Positions 11,680-22,499 of a stretch of DNA of 64,000 nucleotides are shown here, piece by piece. The position numbers were made by a program, and so were the translations under genes. The notes under the pieces are model-generated. The model saw nothing but the letters and a program-made list of their open reading frames with translations, searched no databases and had not been told where the DNA came from. This DNA is from Malaya genurostris (Eukaryota > Arthropoda > Insecta > Diptera > Culicidae): assembly GCF_030247185.1 (NCBI RefSeq), contig NC_080570.1, positions 147,408,641-147,472,640 on the forward strand, in the 5' to 3' direction. The first letter of the stretch is position 1, and the number at the start of each line of letters is the position of its first letter.

Positions 11680-11848
11680 CTCTCAAGTCATCAAGTCAAG
11701 GCAAAAGGTGGTCATATCGAGCAAAAGAGAATTGATTCTGAATTTTGTATTATTTTTACACATTTTGTACTTTGAATTAAGTAAAAGTAATTTTCCAAAC
11801 TGAATTTATGGCCTTTTTAATTGGTTACACTTCGAGTGCCGGACCCTG
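11680..11848 (+). mobile_element. truncated maT right end
   Basis: It is nearly identical to the last ~170 bp of the maT element at 1714-2647, running from CTCTCAAGTCATCAAGTC to GAGTGCCGGACCCTG, with TA following at 11,849-11,850. The left part is missing: it starts abruptly against the reverse transcriptase relic. It shows that the right end exists in the genome without the long left arm. Confidence 0.85.
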
Positions 11849-11850
11849 TA

Positions 11851-12412
11851 TGTTAATGTTTAAAAATTTAGATGTTTTTTTGCTCAATGTTGGAGAAGAA
11901 ACGATTATGTTGGTTAATATAAAAATAACACAAAATTTCTCACAATTTTCACGTTAACTCTAAATATATTAGTGTCAATTTGACAAAACTTATTCACATA
12001 TGGATGTAAACAAACAAACTCTGAAATTAGATTCATTTGATTAAACAATTTGACTAGCGTATCTTCAGTATTAAACCTTTCTGAGAAAACCGTTCTAAAC
12101 AAAACATACATCAATAATTATCGACTCCGATCAACGTGCAGCCTCTGCCTGATCGAGGTAGCGGTCAACGCTAAACCAGATCAGTTCGCACAGACTTGCG
12201 GGCATGATCGTATGTCTATATATGCGAGCATTCCGCTGCGATTATATGAAGAATAAAAAAAAACAAAATCATGCGATGCAGCAAGAAGCACAGGAAGGAA
12301 GCTTCAGCATTATTGAAGTTGTGTGTATTACGTACTTATTAGGGTTGAAGCAGCTGCACCAATAAAAACATTATACTCTCGAGCTACGAAGCGAACTGGA
12401 AGCAAAACTTAC
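11851..12412. other. AT-rich noncoding sequence
   Basis: No recognisable gene or repeat. The open frames at 11,914-12,114 (minus) and 12,050-12,256 (plus) are short and anonymous. Confidence 0.4.
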
Positions 12413-13800
12413 CGTTCAGGGTTTGGATATGGCAGCGGGGCTAGTAGAACTTCTAGTTTCTAGCTCTCCAAACGAGTTGCTCAGGAAGCTTCGTTTCTCA
12501 CCATTGGTTTCGTCGGATGCAGCGAATGAAAAACTGTTACACCTAGTAGAATCTGTTCCGCTCTTGGCGTCCTTCTGTCGATCACATTCCTTAGTTCATA
12601 GACGCTCCGAACCAGGAATAAAATGCACTGATCTCGATCTTTGCTTGGCTTCCCGGGAAGAAAAAGTACAAATACGTTGGCTCTGTCCGACTCAGACGCA
12701 ATATTTGATGATGATCTTCTTTCTGTTCTCACACAAAATTCACTTGCAAACTTTTCAAATAACCGTGGAATGTTTCACTCTTATTTTTTTTTTCTTTGTT
12801 GAACTGTTTCGTTCCACTGTTCAAAACGTATATCCTAAAACGATTGGATTTCCTCCGTTATAGCAATCCCACCATTCGCCATAAACTATCTCGACACACC
12901 TGGAAAACGTTCCAAACTAAAGCAATCTATTATTTTTGCGTACTAAAGGAGGTAATTTGATCCTACCAAGCGACGAACTTCGATTGTCACTCGCTTGCTA
13001 TGATCCAGCAAATCCAAGCACTTCATTTCACCACACGACATTTGTTTTGTTCTCGCATTTATGAGAGGAGGTCACACACTTTCAAGGCTCACCGAACGAA
13101 TACCACAACGACCATCGAAACTCCATCGCCGTCGATCTCAGCATCATTAACCACTGCCTTCCATCGACCGTTTCGAGAGGCCAGAAACAACACGATCAAG
13201 AGCCAAGAGTCCACAGTCCGTAGCTTCTTATAACGGTATCACTACGAAGGCAAGGCGAAGGCGCATAACCGCACTCCCAACAGACACACGCCAGAAACCA
13301 GTTAAGCTGAGCGAGTGGTAAGAAAACAGGTGCACATTACTACACTGCTCGTACTCGACTGCGCGGTGGCCGGAGCACGCCACGGCGGTATGGCAGCTCC
13401 AAAGTCGGAGGTCTTCATCGTACCATAACAGAGTAGGTATGTATGGTAGCCCACTCTCCCGCAACCAACCTTACTACAAACAGTCACCTGTGGTTGAATG
13501 AAGAAACATCACGTTTTTCCTCCTATTGCTCGTAGTATAGTTTCCGTACGATCATCTGCTCTGTGCTGTGGCTTGTATTGCGAGAGAGACGTGTTCTCTC
13601 GTGTTATTTGCCGCGTATACTCACTGACACATGAGCTTTCGAGCTTTCACGTGTTTCCACCCAGTAAATCCGAACATCGGACGCATCGTGCACGAAAGCT
13701 TTTGATTGCGTTTCGAGCTTACATAGTGTATCGGTAGAACAAAAGAGTGAAGATATACCAAAGCAGAGAGCGGATGTCTGATACTCGGGGGATGGAATAT
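12413..13800 (-). other. possible minus-strand 5' untranslated exon / promoter area
   Basis: Composition is more balanced than in the neighbouring repeats. A consensus donor on the minus strand (CTGAACG|GTAAGT, at 12,413/12,412) would end an exon lying to the right. The sequence upstream of that donor contains stops in all frames, so any exon would be untranslated. The plus-strand frame 12,423-12,863 (146 codons) has no recognisable domain and ends in AT-rich sequence. This may be the first exon and promoter of a gene whose coding exons lie outside the window, but no transcript evidence is available here. Confidence 0.25.
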
Positions 13801-13879
13801 ATCGGTGTTGGATTTCAAACCCCGAATTCAGGGCCAGAGTTTTTCTGGGCCGAACAGGCGAATTACCTTAAGGTTAAAG

Positions 13880-14160
13880 CCTCTATGATCGATACAAATG
13901 TTTAACAATCTTTCTCACCCTATCGGGAAGACGTCGGCTCGAAAATATCTTGTTTGATATTCCTTCGCTCTGTTTCTCTAGCGATACATAATGTAAACAT
14001 AAAGCTTTTTTAGATCGACGCGGTTGATGCAAATGGTGCAGAATTGTCCGATGACGGGCCGATCGAAGCGCTACGATCGGCCCCATATCGTGCTCAATCG
14101 GACCGATAATCGGGCCGATGATTGGACCGATGCGGGTCGACAAAATCCACCGGGGCAATG
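13880..14160. repeat. cluster of ATCGG/CCGAT palindromic words
   Basis: Between 14,050 and 14,140 the words GGGCCGAT, ATCGGCCC, ATCGGACCGAT and ATCGGGCCGATG recur at short intervals in both orientations, so the strand can fold on itself. The minus-strand frame here (13,883-14,158) simply translates the repeat as a GPII series and is unlikely to be a gene. It is probably the interior of a MITE whose ends I could not fix. Confidence 0.45.
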
Positions 14161-16655
14161 AGAATTTGTAAGGGATGCCAGATAGCTTTTTTATTTTTAT
14201 GTTTATCGGCTAGGGAATTTATTTTTCGCTAAAGATTGACACGTATTAGACCGATTCGATTTTTGACATTATTATTGAAAATCATTTTTCCTGAGTGGTT
14301 TACGCAGTAAGATGAAATATTTTACGCACTTCAACTTTATTCTGTCTAGAGCGGACGCAGCAGCCGGACGATATAGGGTCACCACCTCGGAAGGATCCCT
14401 CGCTCGGCAGTAACATAGTTTAAAAAAAACTGTGGTTGTCTAAACGATGAAAAAAATCAACATTTTTGCGGATTTTTTTCCAGAACTATCGTTCAACAAA
14501 ATAAATTCAAATGTTTTGCATGATAAAAAGCACCATTCGAACAACATTTTGTAATTTTTTCGTGGAAAAGTTTTGAGAAATAAGTCGGTGAAGAGGTATT
14601 TTCGAGAACGCTTCTTAAAAATCATGATTTGCGGTGTCCACTGTATCTCAGCGCAGACTAATAAGAAGTGAACGAATGAATACAGCATAGCTAGAGTAGA
14701 AGTTTTTCTAGACCCCAACGTTTCTGTTTGATTGTTTAATCTTTGGTGGTTACTCAAAGTGAAAACTACGATTTTTCAAGAAAAAATCCGCCATTTTGTA
14801 GCTGTTAAACCTCCTCAAAGTAACAAACATTGAAAAGAAAAACGTTGGAGTCTGGTTTTTATATGTAGAAACTGTGTGCAAAATTTGAAAAAAATTGGTG
14901 CAGTAGTTTTGGAATGACGATGGACACGGACTTTCAAAACCTGCTTTCGAGGAAAACTCGTTTAAAGGGTTTTGTCTATAAAATCAATTGAAACAATTAA
15001 TTACTCCAGGGAGCCCGTAGGGTCTAACATTTTCAAAAGATCATATTTTTTATTTTATAATTTATTATAACGAAACATTTCAAGAAAGTTTTGTCAAGTT
15101 TTGAAGTAAATCGAAGTAGAAATCTTGGGCCTGTGCGCCGAGCTCTTGCTTCTTCGTAGAATGAGATAGCCATATATAAAGGTCAATAACTTCCAGAGTT
15201 TTTTCCAATAGGCTTGAAAATTTCACAGAAAATTCTTCAAATGTTTTACTATAAGGAAATATAAAGAAAACAATAAATGATTTTTCAAAAGTGTTAGACC
15301 CTACCCGCCCCTTAAGCTTTCAATCATTTCCATATCACATTAGAACGACCTGTAACCAATAATAATCCCGAGCTGTTTTAGAAACAAGAAAATTTGGGTT
15401 TCCCTTGTAAAAGGCCATCTAAAACGGCGACGTTTCGGCCGCAAATGTCTGTCTAACTTTTTTTACTGAGAAAAGCTGTTCATTACAATACAACATTCCA
15501 TATCCAGTCGTTAAAAGAGCTATTAGGAACGAGATATTTCGCATCGGAGAAATTGTCTTACCTTCTGTTTCTAAATTAAAACAAACAATAGTCCTATTGT
15601 TCCAGACTGCTTATTATCAGAATTGGTAAATGGCTTCAAAAAGGAGACTAGCTCAGCTGTTAGGTGGATCTAAATTTTTGGTATTCGTAAATTCAAATTA
15701 AAAAATTATGCTGTAAAGTGTTGTGATGTTTTTTTTTCTATTTTTGATTGATCATATGAAAAACTTCAGTCTGCCTCACCTGTAAGTAGAAAATAAATTA
15801 TTTCAAAGTATCATGTTCGGATCCTCCCTGAAAAACTTATTTCTTTCAAGAAATAAAACTGCTGAACTATCCGTATAATATGGTGTCTAAAATACTACTG
15901 ATTTATTTACAAATTTTTGAGGTTAGTTTACACTTTTCTTAGGTCTATGTTAGCTCCACATTTTATGTATACATTTTCCCCTTATTGGAGAATCTTCAGA
16001 TAGGAAAGAGTATCGAGAATTTACCAAGGGGGATCAAGAGAGATGGAGATGAAGCGAGAGTAAAGATGAAAGAAAACGGGGAGTGATGTGCAATTCTCTT
16101 CTCACCACTCGATTGAGGATTAAGGCTGGTTGATATAATTCGGCTTAGATCCTTTATTGCACCAAAGCGGACAGACATAACAAGCCTGCGCGATAAAGAG
16201 GATAAACACAGAAACATATACATCCTGCATGATAAACACTGAAACATATACATCCAGGCTTGCTTTTTTTATGACCCTAATTTCGACATGAAGGCGATCT
16301 AGCTAACAGACATTATATTGTAAGTCTAAATATTTATCTTCCTTTAGAAAGGAATTAGAAATTAGAAATCTCAAGACGATTGTTTATAATCATGTTTTAG
16401 TTTCTTGTAAACAAACTATCAGATTTAATCTCGAAATCTACACTCCCCGACTAAATGATGCGTATTTGCTCGCATAATAAACTCGTTGCTGAACCAATCC
16501 CTATTAAGTCATGTAAACACTGAACAATGTATCAAAACAATTTGATTCGTACGAATTTTAAGAAGCTCGATAAGCGTCACACGGTGGATACGTGTTCCCT
16601 TACAATGTCATCATCATTATAAAAATTCTTCATAATACAGACAACTTAACACCTC
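14161..16655. other. AT-rich noncoding sequence
   Basis: No gene is recognised. It holds the small inverted-repeat element at 15,008-15,311 and otherwise anonymous AT-rich DNA. The short open frames (14,440-14,757 and 15,996-16,253, both minus) show no family features. Confidence 0.4.
15008..15311. repeat. MITE-like element with GGGTCTAACA termini
   Basis: The left side carries CCGTAGGGTCTAACATTTTC followed by AAAAGATCAT. The right side carries the inverse, ending GTGTTAGACCCTACCCGCCCC, giving inverted repeats of about 35 bp. The right end abuts TTAA; the left end is less clear, so the target duplication is not established. There is no coding capacity. Confidence 0.5.
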
Positions 16656-17345
16656 ATTCAATAAGTCGTGTGACTAACACATAGATGGCGTCAAATCCGA
16701 ATGGCGTTTGTGAAGTACCTAGAGAGCCTATAACCAGAGTGACGAGAACCATTTAAGTGAAGCTACTTTTATCATTCTCAAAATAATTTCTTGTGTTAAT
16801 TTGTCATTGCTCTTTGATGAAACAAAATACTGTGCAAGCTCAGCTATGGCTTTAAAAATGCTATCCGGACTCTGCTCCATCGAAAAGACCCATTTGTTAT
16901 TGGTTTGCTGAATTCGAACGTGGTCCAATTGAAGTGGTTACTCCCAAAAAGGTAACAAATCGGTTATGTCAAATCGTTAAATTAAAAATTTTTGAGATAG
17001 CTGACACTGTTAGCAGAAGCCACTGTATTTGTAGTTATTCATGAACATTTAACCACGAGAAAGCTCTTTTCAAAGTGAGTGCCGCGTTTACTCACAGTCG
17101 ATATAGAACAACAACGTGGTAATGATTTTGAGCAGTGTTTGGTCACGCTCAAATGTAATAAATCAGAACTATTTGCGTCGATATGTGACAATGGATGAAA
17201 CAAGGATCCATCACTTCACACTGGAATCAAAACGAAAAGCAATCAATAGCGAATACTACATAGCGATGTAAGATCGCTTGAATGCAAAAAAAAAGAAAAA
17301 CGACCTAATAGTTCGAGGAAAAAACTAATGTTTCACCAAGACAAT
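16656..17345 (+). pseudogene. heavily decayed mariner relic
   Basis: Fragments of a mariner transposase can be followed on the plus strand through many stops and shifts: KQNTVQAQLWL and KCYPDSAPSKRPICYWFAEF near 16,820-16,920, then KIFEIADT near 16,990, and a trace of the FHQDN block near 17,335. A terminal repeat resembling that of mariner A (CAATAAGTC..GACTAAC) lies at about 16,660. The 3' third is absent. This is the oldest-looking mariner in the window. Confidence 0.7.
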
Positions 17346-17500
17346 TAGATTTTTTTTTATGTTGTAGATGACAATTGATGAAGTTTATTACACTATAGCT
17401 CAAGATATAATTGAGTTATAGTCTTTTAAATATGACTGATTTTTTGAAAATTGTTCAAATACATGTTTCCCGACCGATTTTGTGAAAAAAAGTAACCCAA

Positions 17501-17578
17501 CATAACATAACACATCTCACATAACATAACACATCTCACATAACATAACACATCTCTAACAGAACCTAACACATCTCT
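17501..17578. repeat. 19-bp tandem repeat, about four copies
   Basis: The unit CATAACATAACACATCTCA occurs at 17,501, 17,520 and (last base changed) 17,539, followed by one diverged copy. The first copies are identical, suggesting recent slippage. Confidence 0.9.
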
Positions 17579-17749
17579 AGATATAGCGATTTTAAATAAC
17601 CGATTATTGGAAATCTATATGTTTTTCGAGTTTAGTTAACTCAGAAGCCTTTTTTCTGAATAATTTGATAGTTTTTCACGTTTATGCTTGAAATTTATCA
17701 ATTTTTCGATGAGAGATTTTCCTGAGAGTTTTTACAACGGTACCCTTCA

Positions 17750-18160
17750 GTTTATTTATTTATTAGGTGCAGGAAAACTTTGTATAAAATGTTCAAAACG
17801 ACGAATGTAACAATGAGAGATTCTCTTTGTTTACTTTCTCTTCAGATTATTACGGTATTCTTAGCAATCCTTCTCTCTTTTAATTCTTCTAATATTCTGC
17901 ACTGAAGAAATTACCGAACAATGCAGAAATATTTCGTAATAATCGAAAAAGAAAGTAAACAAAGAGAATCTCTCATTGTTACATTCGTCGTTTTGAACAT
18001 TTCATACAGAAATCTCATTGGAGTTTTCTGTCAAACTAGCTTTCCAAAAGGCATAAAACCTCCTCATCTTGTGCATCAACATTAAAATCATCCAAATGAT
18101 ACATTTTCCTTAAATTTAGTTCTACTATGGAAATTAAAACTAATTTGACAGTAACCTGAG
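17750..18160 (-). mobile_element. 3' tail of the non-LTR retrotransposon, interrupted by a MITE
   Basis: It shares TTTATTTATTTATT, GCAGG and GGCATAAAACCTCCTCATC with the 3' region at 6.37-6.49 kb and is therefore a second, 5'-truncated copy of that element on the minus strand. A 220 bp MITE lies within it at 17,785-18,004. Confidence 0.6.
17785..18004. mobile_element. MITE with long inverted repeats containing CTCTTTGTTTACTTTC
   Basis: The left arm runs from TAAAATGTTCAAAACGACG through AATGAGAGATTCTC and CTTTGTTTACTTTC; the right arm is its inverse ending GAACATTTCA. TA lies on both sides (17,783-17,784 and 18,005-18,006). The arms are about 65-70 bp, so most of the element is a hairpin. It sits inside a retrotransposon tail. 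The inner part of the arm is shared with the otherwise different element at 34,300-34,562. Confidence 0.8.
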
Positions 18161-18779
18161 GAACGATTTCTTGATAACATTACGCGATAAATGAAAAATT
18201 ATTCAAACATTATTGCAAGTAACGAACTCGTTATATCCATAATTGGTTGTAGCATAGAGGTGTTTTTTCAAAATTCTCCCTGGGGAATAATGGGTAGAAC
18301 TTAGTCGTGACTATCTCGAGTTGTGCTAAACGCAACAAAATAATTCTTTCTCCATGCCATCAGAAATGCGATCAGCATTTTATGATTAGGTTTTTAACAG
18401 TGTGAGATAACCATAAACAATTCCAAATTGGACGAGTATAAAAGGTGAACCATGGTCGAAAATCGGTAATTTTTTCTTGACGGAACTTGACGTTGTGGTG
18501 AGGGTCTTCCACCAACAGTAGACCTTCTGAGTTTCAAACGCCCAGGTTGTGCTCTTATTCGCTTTTCGGACATTTTCAACAAGCAGCACCAAGAATAAAT
18601 TATCGCATTCAGCAATTAAACACTTAACCGGGAACTGAATCTTAGAACTGAATTCTAGAACTGACCAAAACGATCATTCCAAGCAACCATATTCCGACTA
18701 ACGAATTCCAGATGTAATTAATGTATTAAAAGAAACGAAAAGAAAATGATGAAAAGTTCTACTTTGTAATGCTGAATTA
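18007..18779. other. intergenic, no gene recognised
   Basis: Up to about 18,160 this is the rest of the retrotransposon tail. The remainder lies downstream of the bL9m gene. The short minus-strand frames at 18,386-18,615 are anonymous. Confidence 0.4.
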
Positions 18780-18785
18780 TTTATT
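18780..18785 (-). terminator. poly(A) signal of the bL9m gene
   Basis: Plus-strand TTTATT is AATAAA on the minus strand. It lies about 30 nt past the stop codon at 18,816, implying a very short 3' untranslated region. Confidence 0.65.
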
Positions 18786-18815
18786 CCTACTTCCAAGCTA
18801 AACAAACAAATCCAT

Positions 18816-19701
18816 TCATTCCTGCTTTGCCTCTCCTGACGGAACACTGTCATCACCAAACAACGGTTCGGCCTGCATTTTCCAATGCTCAAACACGTAC
18901 TGCAACCGTTCGCTAGGATCCGTACTCCAGTGATGTATTCGACAACGCAACCGGGCCTTTTCCAGATTGTTCACTGTAACGGTGCAGAAAAATTCTTTGT
19001 TCTGTTTCAATAGATCCGGCCCCGAAATCGGAGTCTCGGGCAGTGTGATAGCCTCCTCAGGAACATAAAAGCCGGCTTTTCTCAGCGATGCCTTGATATG
19101 CCACGGCTCGATGATCCACGGGTGGTCTTTGTTCATCACTACCGCCAAAGTGAGTTGCTCCAGCTTGCTGACAGTCTGGAAATAAACATCGAAATTACAA
19201 CTGAACTTTGTAACTGAACTACTAAACCAAACCCGTTGAGCCTGGGCCGAACTGTGAAGTTCCTTTTCCTGATCGTCTTGTTCGGTAGCATACTTAGCTA
19301 GATTTTCAGGTGTTTTGTAAACGGCCAATCCCGGCAGCAGCAGTTTATTGTAGGCAACCTGTGGTTTCAGTGACACAACCTCCCCTTTGGAACCGATTCC
19401 ATCGACGAACGTGGTCAGTATCACCTCGAGATTGGGCTTCTTTTTTATGCTCGTGTCCTCTACGAGCTCGTACACAAAGTGTCGACCACGCAGTTTGGTT
19501 ACTTTTTGATTCTTCTTGTAAAGGTTTGGAGGTGTCCGACGTTTCAGGATGAAGGTGTTCTGTTGCGAGCGTTGCGTAAACATGTGAATGAGATGCGTGG
19601 TGTGAACACAAACATGAACTTACCCGTGTTGGCTGGTTAAGGATTCGACTGGTTGAGCACAACGAAAGGCCGGCAAGGTTTTTCGAAATATTTGCAAACA
19701 T
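18816..19701 (-). CDS. mRpL9: mitochondrial large ribosomal subunit protein bL9m
   Basis: Predicted three coding exons on the minus strand: 19,701-19,624, 19,559-19,233 and 19,175-18,816 (254 residues). The first exon encodes a basic, Ser-rich N-terminus (start MFANISKNLAGLSLC), a likely mitochondrial presequence, and ends at a perfect GTAAGT donor. Joining it across a 64-nt intron gives NTFILKRRTPPNLYKKNQKV. The bL9 signature follows: LRGRHFVYELVEDT, then VILTTFVDGIGSKGEVVSLK and YNKLLLPGLAVYKTPEN, the ribosome-binding domain. The C-terminal half contains LAVVMNKDHPWIIEPWHIKA. bL9m is a structural protein of the mitochondrial 39S subunit. The second intron (19,232-19,176) is 57 nt, has no stop and a weak GTTTGG donor, so retention would add 19 residues in frame. 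It shares a 252-bp divergent promoter with TRAPPC1. Confidence 0.93.
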
Positions 19702-19953
19702 TTTAAGCTTTGTGGGATTGACGATTCAAAACAATCGGCTAAAATTTAATTCAATAACAAACACATTCACCACCGCCGTTCGCTGCATTTGATGATCAGA
19801 AACCATTGAGCGACTAGAAGATGTCAGAATATGTTGCGTGTCAAAAATGAGTGGCGATTTGTTATGTTGCACAAGTCACTCATTTGCTGTCCTAAAACAA
19901 AACAACCTGATTTCATATGAATATATTATTTATATTAGGATTCATCAATAAAA
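19702..19953. promoter_or_regulatory. bidirectional promoter between mRpL9 and TRAPPC1
   Basis: Only 252 bp separate the two divergent start codons, so both transcription starts and core promoters must lie here. I see no convincing TATA box in a suitable position for either gene, consistent with housekeeping promoters. Exact start sites cannot be read from the sequence. Confidence 0.7.
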
Positions 19954-20518
19954 ATGATCTATAATCTGTACGTGTTTGACAAATACGGAACCCTTTTATA
20001 TTACGGAGAATGGAACCGTTTGAAACAATCTGGAATCACCAAAGATGAGGTATTGTAGTGTGATAATGTGCAGCTTCACCAATTTCAAAACGCCTTTTTT
20101 TAGGAATCCAAACTAATGTACGGCATGTTGTTCTCGCTTAAATCATTCGTCAACAAAATATCCCCTATCGATCCGAAAGAGGGATTCCTGTATTACAAAA
20201 CAAATAAATATGCTCTGCACTTTGTCGAGGTGTCGTCAGGGTTGAAGTTTGTTTTAAACACCGATACGACAGCGACGGGGATTAAAGACTTTCTTCTGCA
20301 ACTCTACAGTAAAGTAATACGATTTTTCGGCGGTGGTTTTGCTGCAGACATCCATTTAATGATTGTTTAAAATCTATATATGCTTTCAGGTTTGGGTAGA
20401 ATATGTCGTGCGTAATCCCCTTTGGACTATTGGAACCCCCGTAACTTCCGATCTATTCAAAACCAAGTTGGATGAATTCGTAAAACAGTCGCCTTTATTT
20501 GGTCCGAAAGTTATTTGA
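19954..20518 (+). CDS. TRAPPC1: TRAPP complex subunit 1 (Bet5 homologue)
   Basis: Three exons, 19,954-20,049, 20,104-20,313 and 20,390-20,518, give a 144-residue protein, the usual size of this family. Both introns (54 and 76 nt) are phase 0 with GT donors and pyrimidine-tract AG acceptors. The protein begins MIYNLYVFDKYGTLLYYGEW, the first strands of the longin-type (sedlin) fold, and continues with MYGMLFSLKSFVNKISP and YKTNKYALHFVEVSSGLKFV, then ends YVVRNPLWTIGTPVTSDLF and FVKQSPLF. TRAPPC1 is a small core subunit of the TRAPP complexes, which act as nucleotide exchange factors for Rab1 in ER-Golgi and autophagy traffic. Assignment is by recognition of several conserved blocks along the full length. 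AATAAA at 20,557-20,562 is its likely poly(A) signal. Confidence 0.96.
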
Positions 20519-20528
20519 AGCAGAGCAT

Positions 20529-20562
20529 TTTATTGATCAATCTACAAATCCTATCTAATAAA
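20529..20562. terminator. overlapping poly(A) signals of convergent genes
   Basis: AATAAA on the plus strand at 20,557-20,562 serves TRAPPC1. AATAAA on the minus strand at 20,529-20,534 would serve the S28 peptidase gene, whose stop is at 20,623. The minus signal lies only 11-16 nt beyond the TRAPPC1 stop, so cleavage 10-30 nt further on would make the two mRNAs overlap at their 3' ends. Confidence 0.6.
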
Positions 20563-20622
20563 AAATTAGTTTCTATAATGTAACTGACATGAATCTCTCG
20601 TTCAGGTGCTTGTTTTTTTTTG

Positions 20623-22185
20623 CTAATAGTATTTAGCTCTTCGGTACTGCTTAAGCCATTGTTGTATATTTTTCACGTGGATCTGACGGGCGGCCAGAAC
20701 CGATCCCGGATCATTTTCATTAGCAGCACGTAGATCGATGTGGTGGGCACCTTCGGGGATGAGAACGACCAAAATGTTCCTGTTTCCAGAGCGCAGTACA
20801 CCTCCTCCGGACCAAGGATCCATTAGGCCATTGCTGAATACGATGTTGGATACACCACTGGAAAGACAGGAAAAGCATCGCAATCAATTCAGTCTCAAAA
20901 CGGCGCAAGGATTCTCTTACTCCAAATAAAGTCCTCCGTACATAGTGAAGGCCACATTCGATTTCGGACGGACCCCAAATTTCTTGAAACAATCATCGGA
21001 GAATTTCTTCTCATCCCACGGTTTCTTAGGAAACATGTCCTTTCCCGTACCTTCCGAGCACATTGGCATCATCATTTCCGTGCACGTTTGGAACTCCCAG
21101 CCTTTGTCGCCCATGCTGCTGTCGTATGAGGAACTTATATCCAGGCACTTCGTTTTTCCGGTATAGTTCGAGTAGATGCTTACGGCCTCCTGCAGTCGAG
21201 AAATCAGCTCCAATCCCGTATAATTTTCCGCCAGACGGCCGCAAAACTCTCGCACCGGGTAAGCCGGCACTGGAGCCAAAAATGACGTGTTGTACGGATA
21301 GTTGATCATCGCTAAATTACCGTAAACATCACCTAAATAATCGAAAAATGTTTCCGTAATATCGTCGGCTTTGGTCACGTTAGTGCAGAATTTGAACTTC
21401 TCCTGCAGCACCCGCAAACCATCGGCCGTTGAGGAATAGTTCTTCAGTGCATCCCAAGAGCGTTCAATATTCTGGGAACATTCGCGAGTGTATGCCACAG
21501 TGAACACGGACGTTAGGATTTGATTAAATACACCACAGCCAGCGTCGAACTGCCGGATCGGAGCGGAAGCTGCAATCGCTCCCGTCACCAAGTGGGGATA
21601 TTTCATGCGGAACCAAGCTGCCAACATTCCACCATAGGATCCCCCGAAAGCAATCACCGGACGTCCTCGAGTGGTCCGATTGGAAGGATTAATTTCCGTC
21701 AGAAGGGAGGCGAAATCAGCCAGAGCTTGTTCCGAAGTTAGGTAGCCAAGATTAGCGGGTGAATCGTAGGACGCGTTTCCAAATGGAAGCGTTTTTCCAT
21801 AGTATCGATGTTCGGCAAATACTAGAGAAGCTTTGAACTTTGGAGCCAGTTCCCACATGAAACCGGTATTCTGAGCGAACAGTTCGATGTCTCCCTCGTT
21901 TCCCGTGTAGAATAAGATGGGACCGTCGCCATCGGGATTGTACGTATCGTTTGTGAGGTATCTGCAGAGTGAAAAAATAACGTTACGATTCTGCCTCAGT
22001 TAGGTTAAATTATTGACTCACCTCAATTTGAAGGTTACAGTTTCATTCACGTAGTTAAAGTGATCCAACGGAACGTCCAGATATTTTATTTGATACTCGT
22101 ATTTGGCACATGTTTTTGCGACAATGAGACATAATAACAATAACACTAGTTCCAGCATTCGCTGTTTGTTCCAGAGATGAGTCAT
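20623..22185 (-). CDS. S28 family serine carboxypeptidase (lysosomal Pro-X carboxypeptidase / DPP2-like)
   Basis: Three coding exons on the minus strand, 22,185-22,022, 21,961-20,921 and 20,857-20,623, encode about 479 residues, the usual family length. The introns are 60 and 63 nt and the split codons join correctly (AG|A and GA|T). The start MTHLWNKQRMLEL is followed by a hydrophobic stretch ending near Ala27, a signal peptide; Met10 is an alternative start. YEYQIKYLDVPLDHFNY, ILFYTGNEGDI and AEHRYYGKTLPFG are family blocks. The catalytic triad is visible: Ser163 in GGSYGG, Asp415 in SNGLMDPWSGGG and a His in GAHHIDLR (440/441). About nine N-glycosylation sequons fit a secreted or lysosomal enzyme. 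S28 enzymes cleave after proline near chain ends; sequence alone does not separate carboxypeptidase from dipeptidyl peptidase activity. Confidence 0.93.
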
Positions 22186-22198
22186 GATGATAACTTTG

Positions 22199-22259
22199 CT
22201 ACCGGAAAGTAATAATTTTGAACCTATTGCACAATTTGCTTGATCAACTTTGTACTTAC
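22199..22259 (-). other. predicted 5' untranslated intron of the S28 peptidase gene
   Basis: On the minus strand a strong donor (CTG|GTAAGTAC at 22,259) and an acceptor (CCGGTAG at 22,199) bound a 61-nt segment 14 nt upstream of the chosen start codon. The size equals that of the other introns in this gene. Removing it would also discard the in-frame upstream extension starting at 22,338, which supports the start at 22,185. Confidence 0.6.
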
Positions 22260-22499
22260 CAGAAAATATCAGACTAAAAATTGTACAATGATCACCTCTG
22301 CTGCGATTACACCGATGAAATGAACAGAATACACACAAAAAATGCTTATCGGTATTTTTATAGGCCGGTGGTCATTACAGACAAAGTAAACAATATCAGT
22401 TAGCTAAATTATCTGAGGCATGACAGCTCCCGTTTCGAGACTTTCAGACTTTCAGCCCGCCCCGGTAAACAACTGATGAGCGATTGATCGTCTGCCAAT

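Noticed and set aside
12423..12863. 146-codon open frame beginning MDMAAGLVELLVSSSP
   Set aside because: The last third is translated poly-T-rich sequence and no domain is recognisable. The opposite strand is equally open, so I treat it as a by-product of a balanced-composition segment.
13883..14158. Minus-strand frame with IGPIIGPIIGPI series
   Set aside because: It is a translation of the ATCGG/CCGAT repeat, not a protein repeat.
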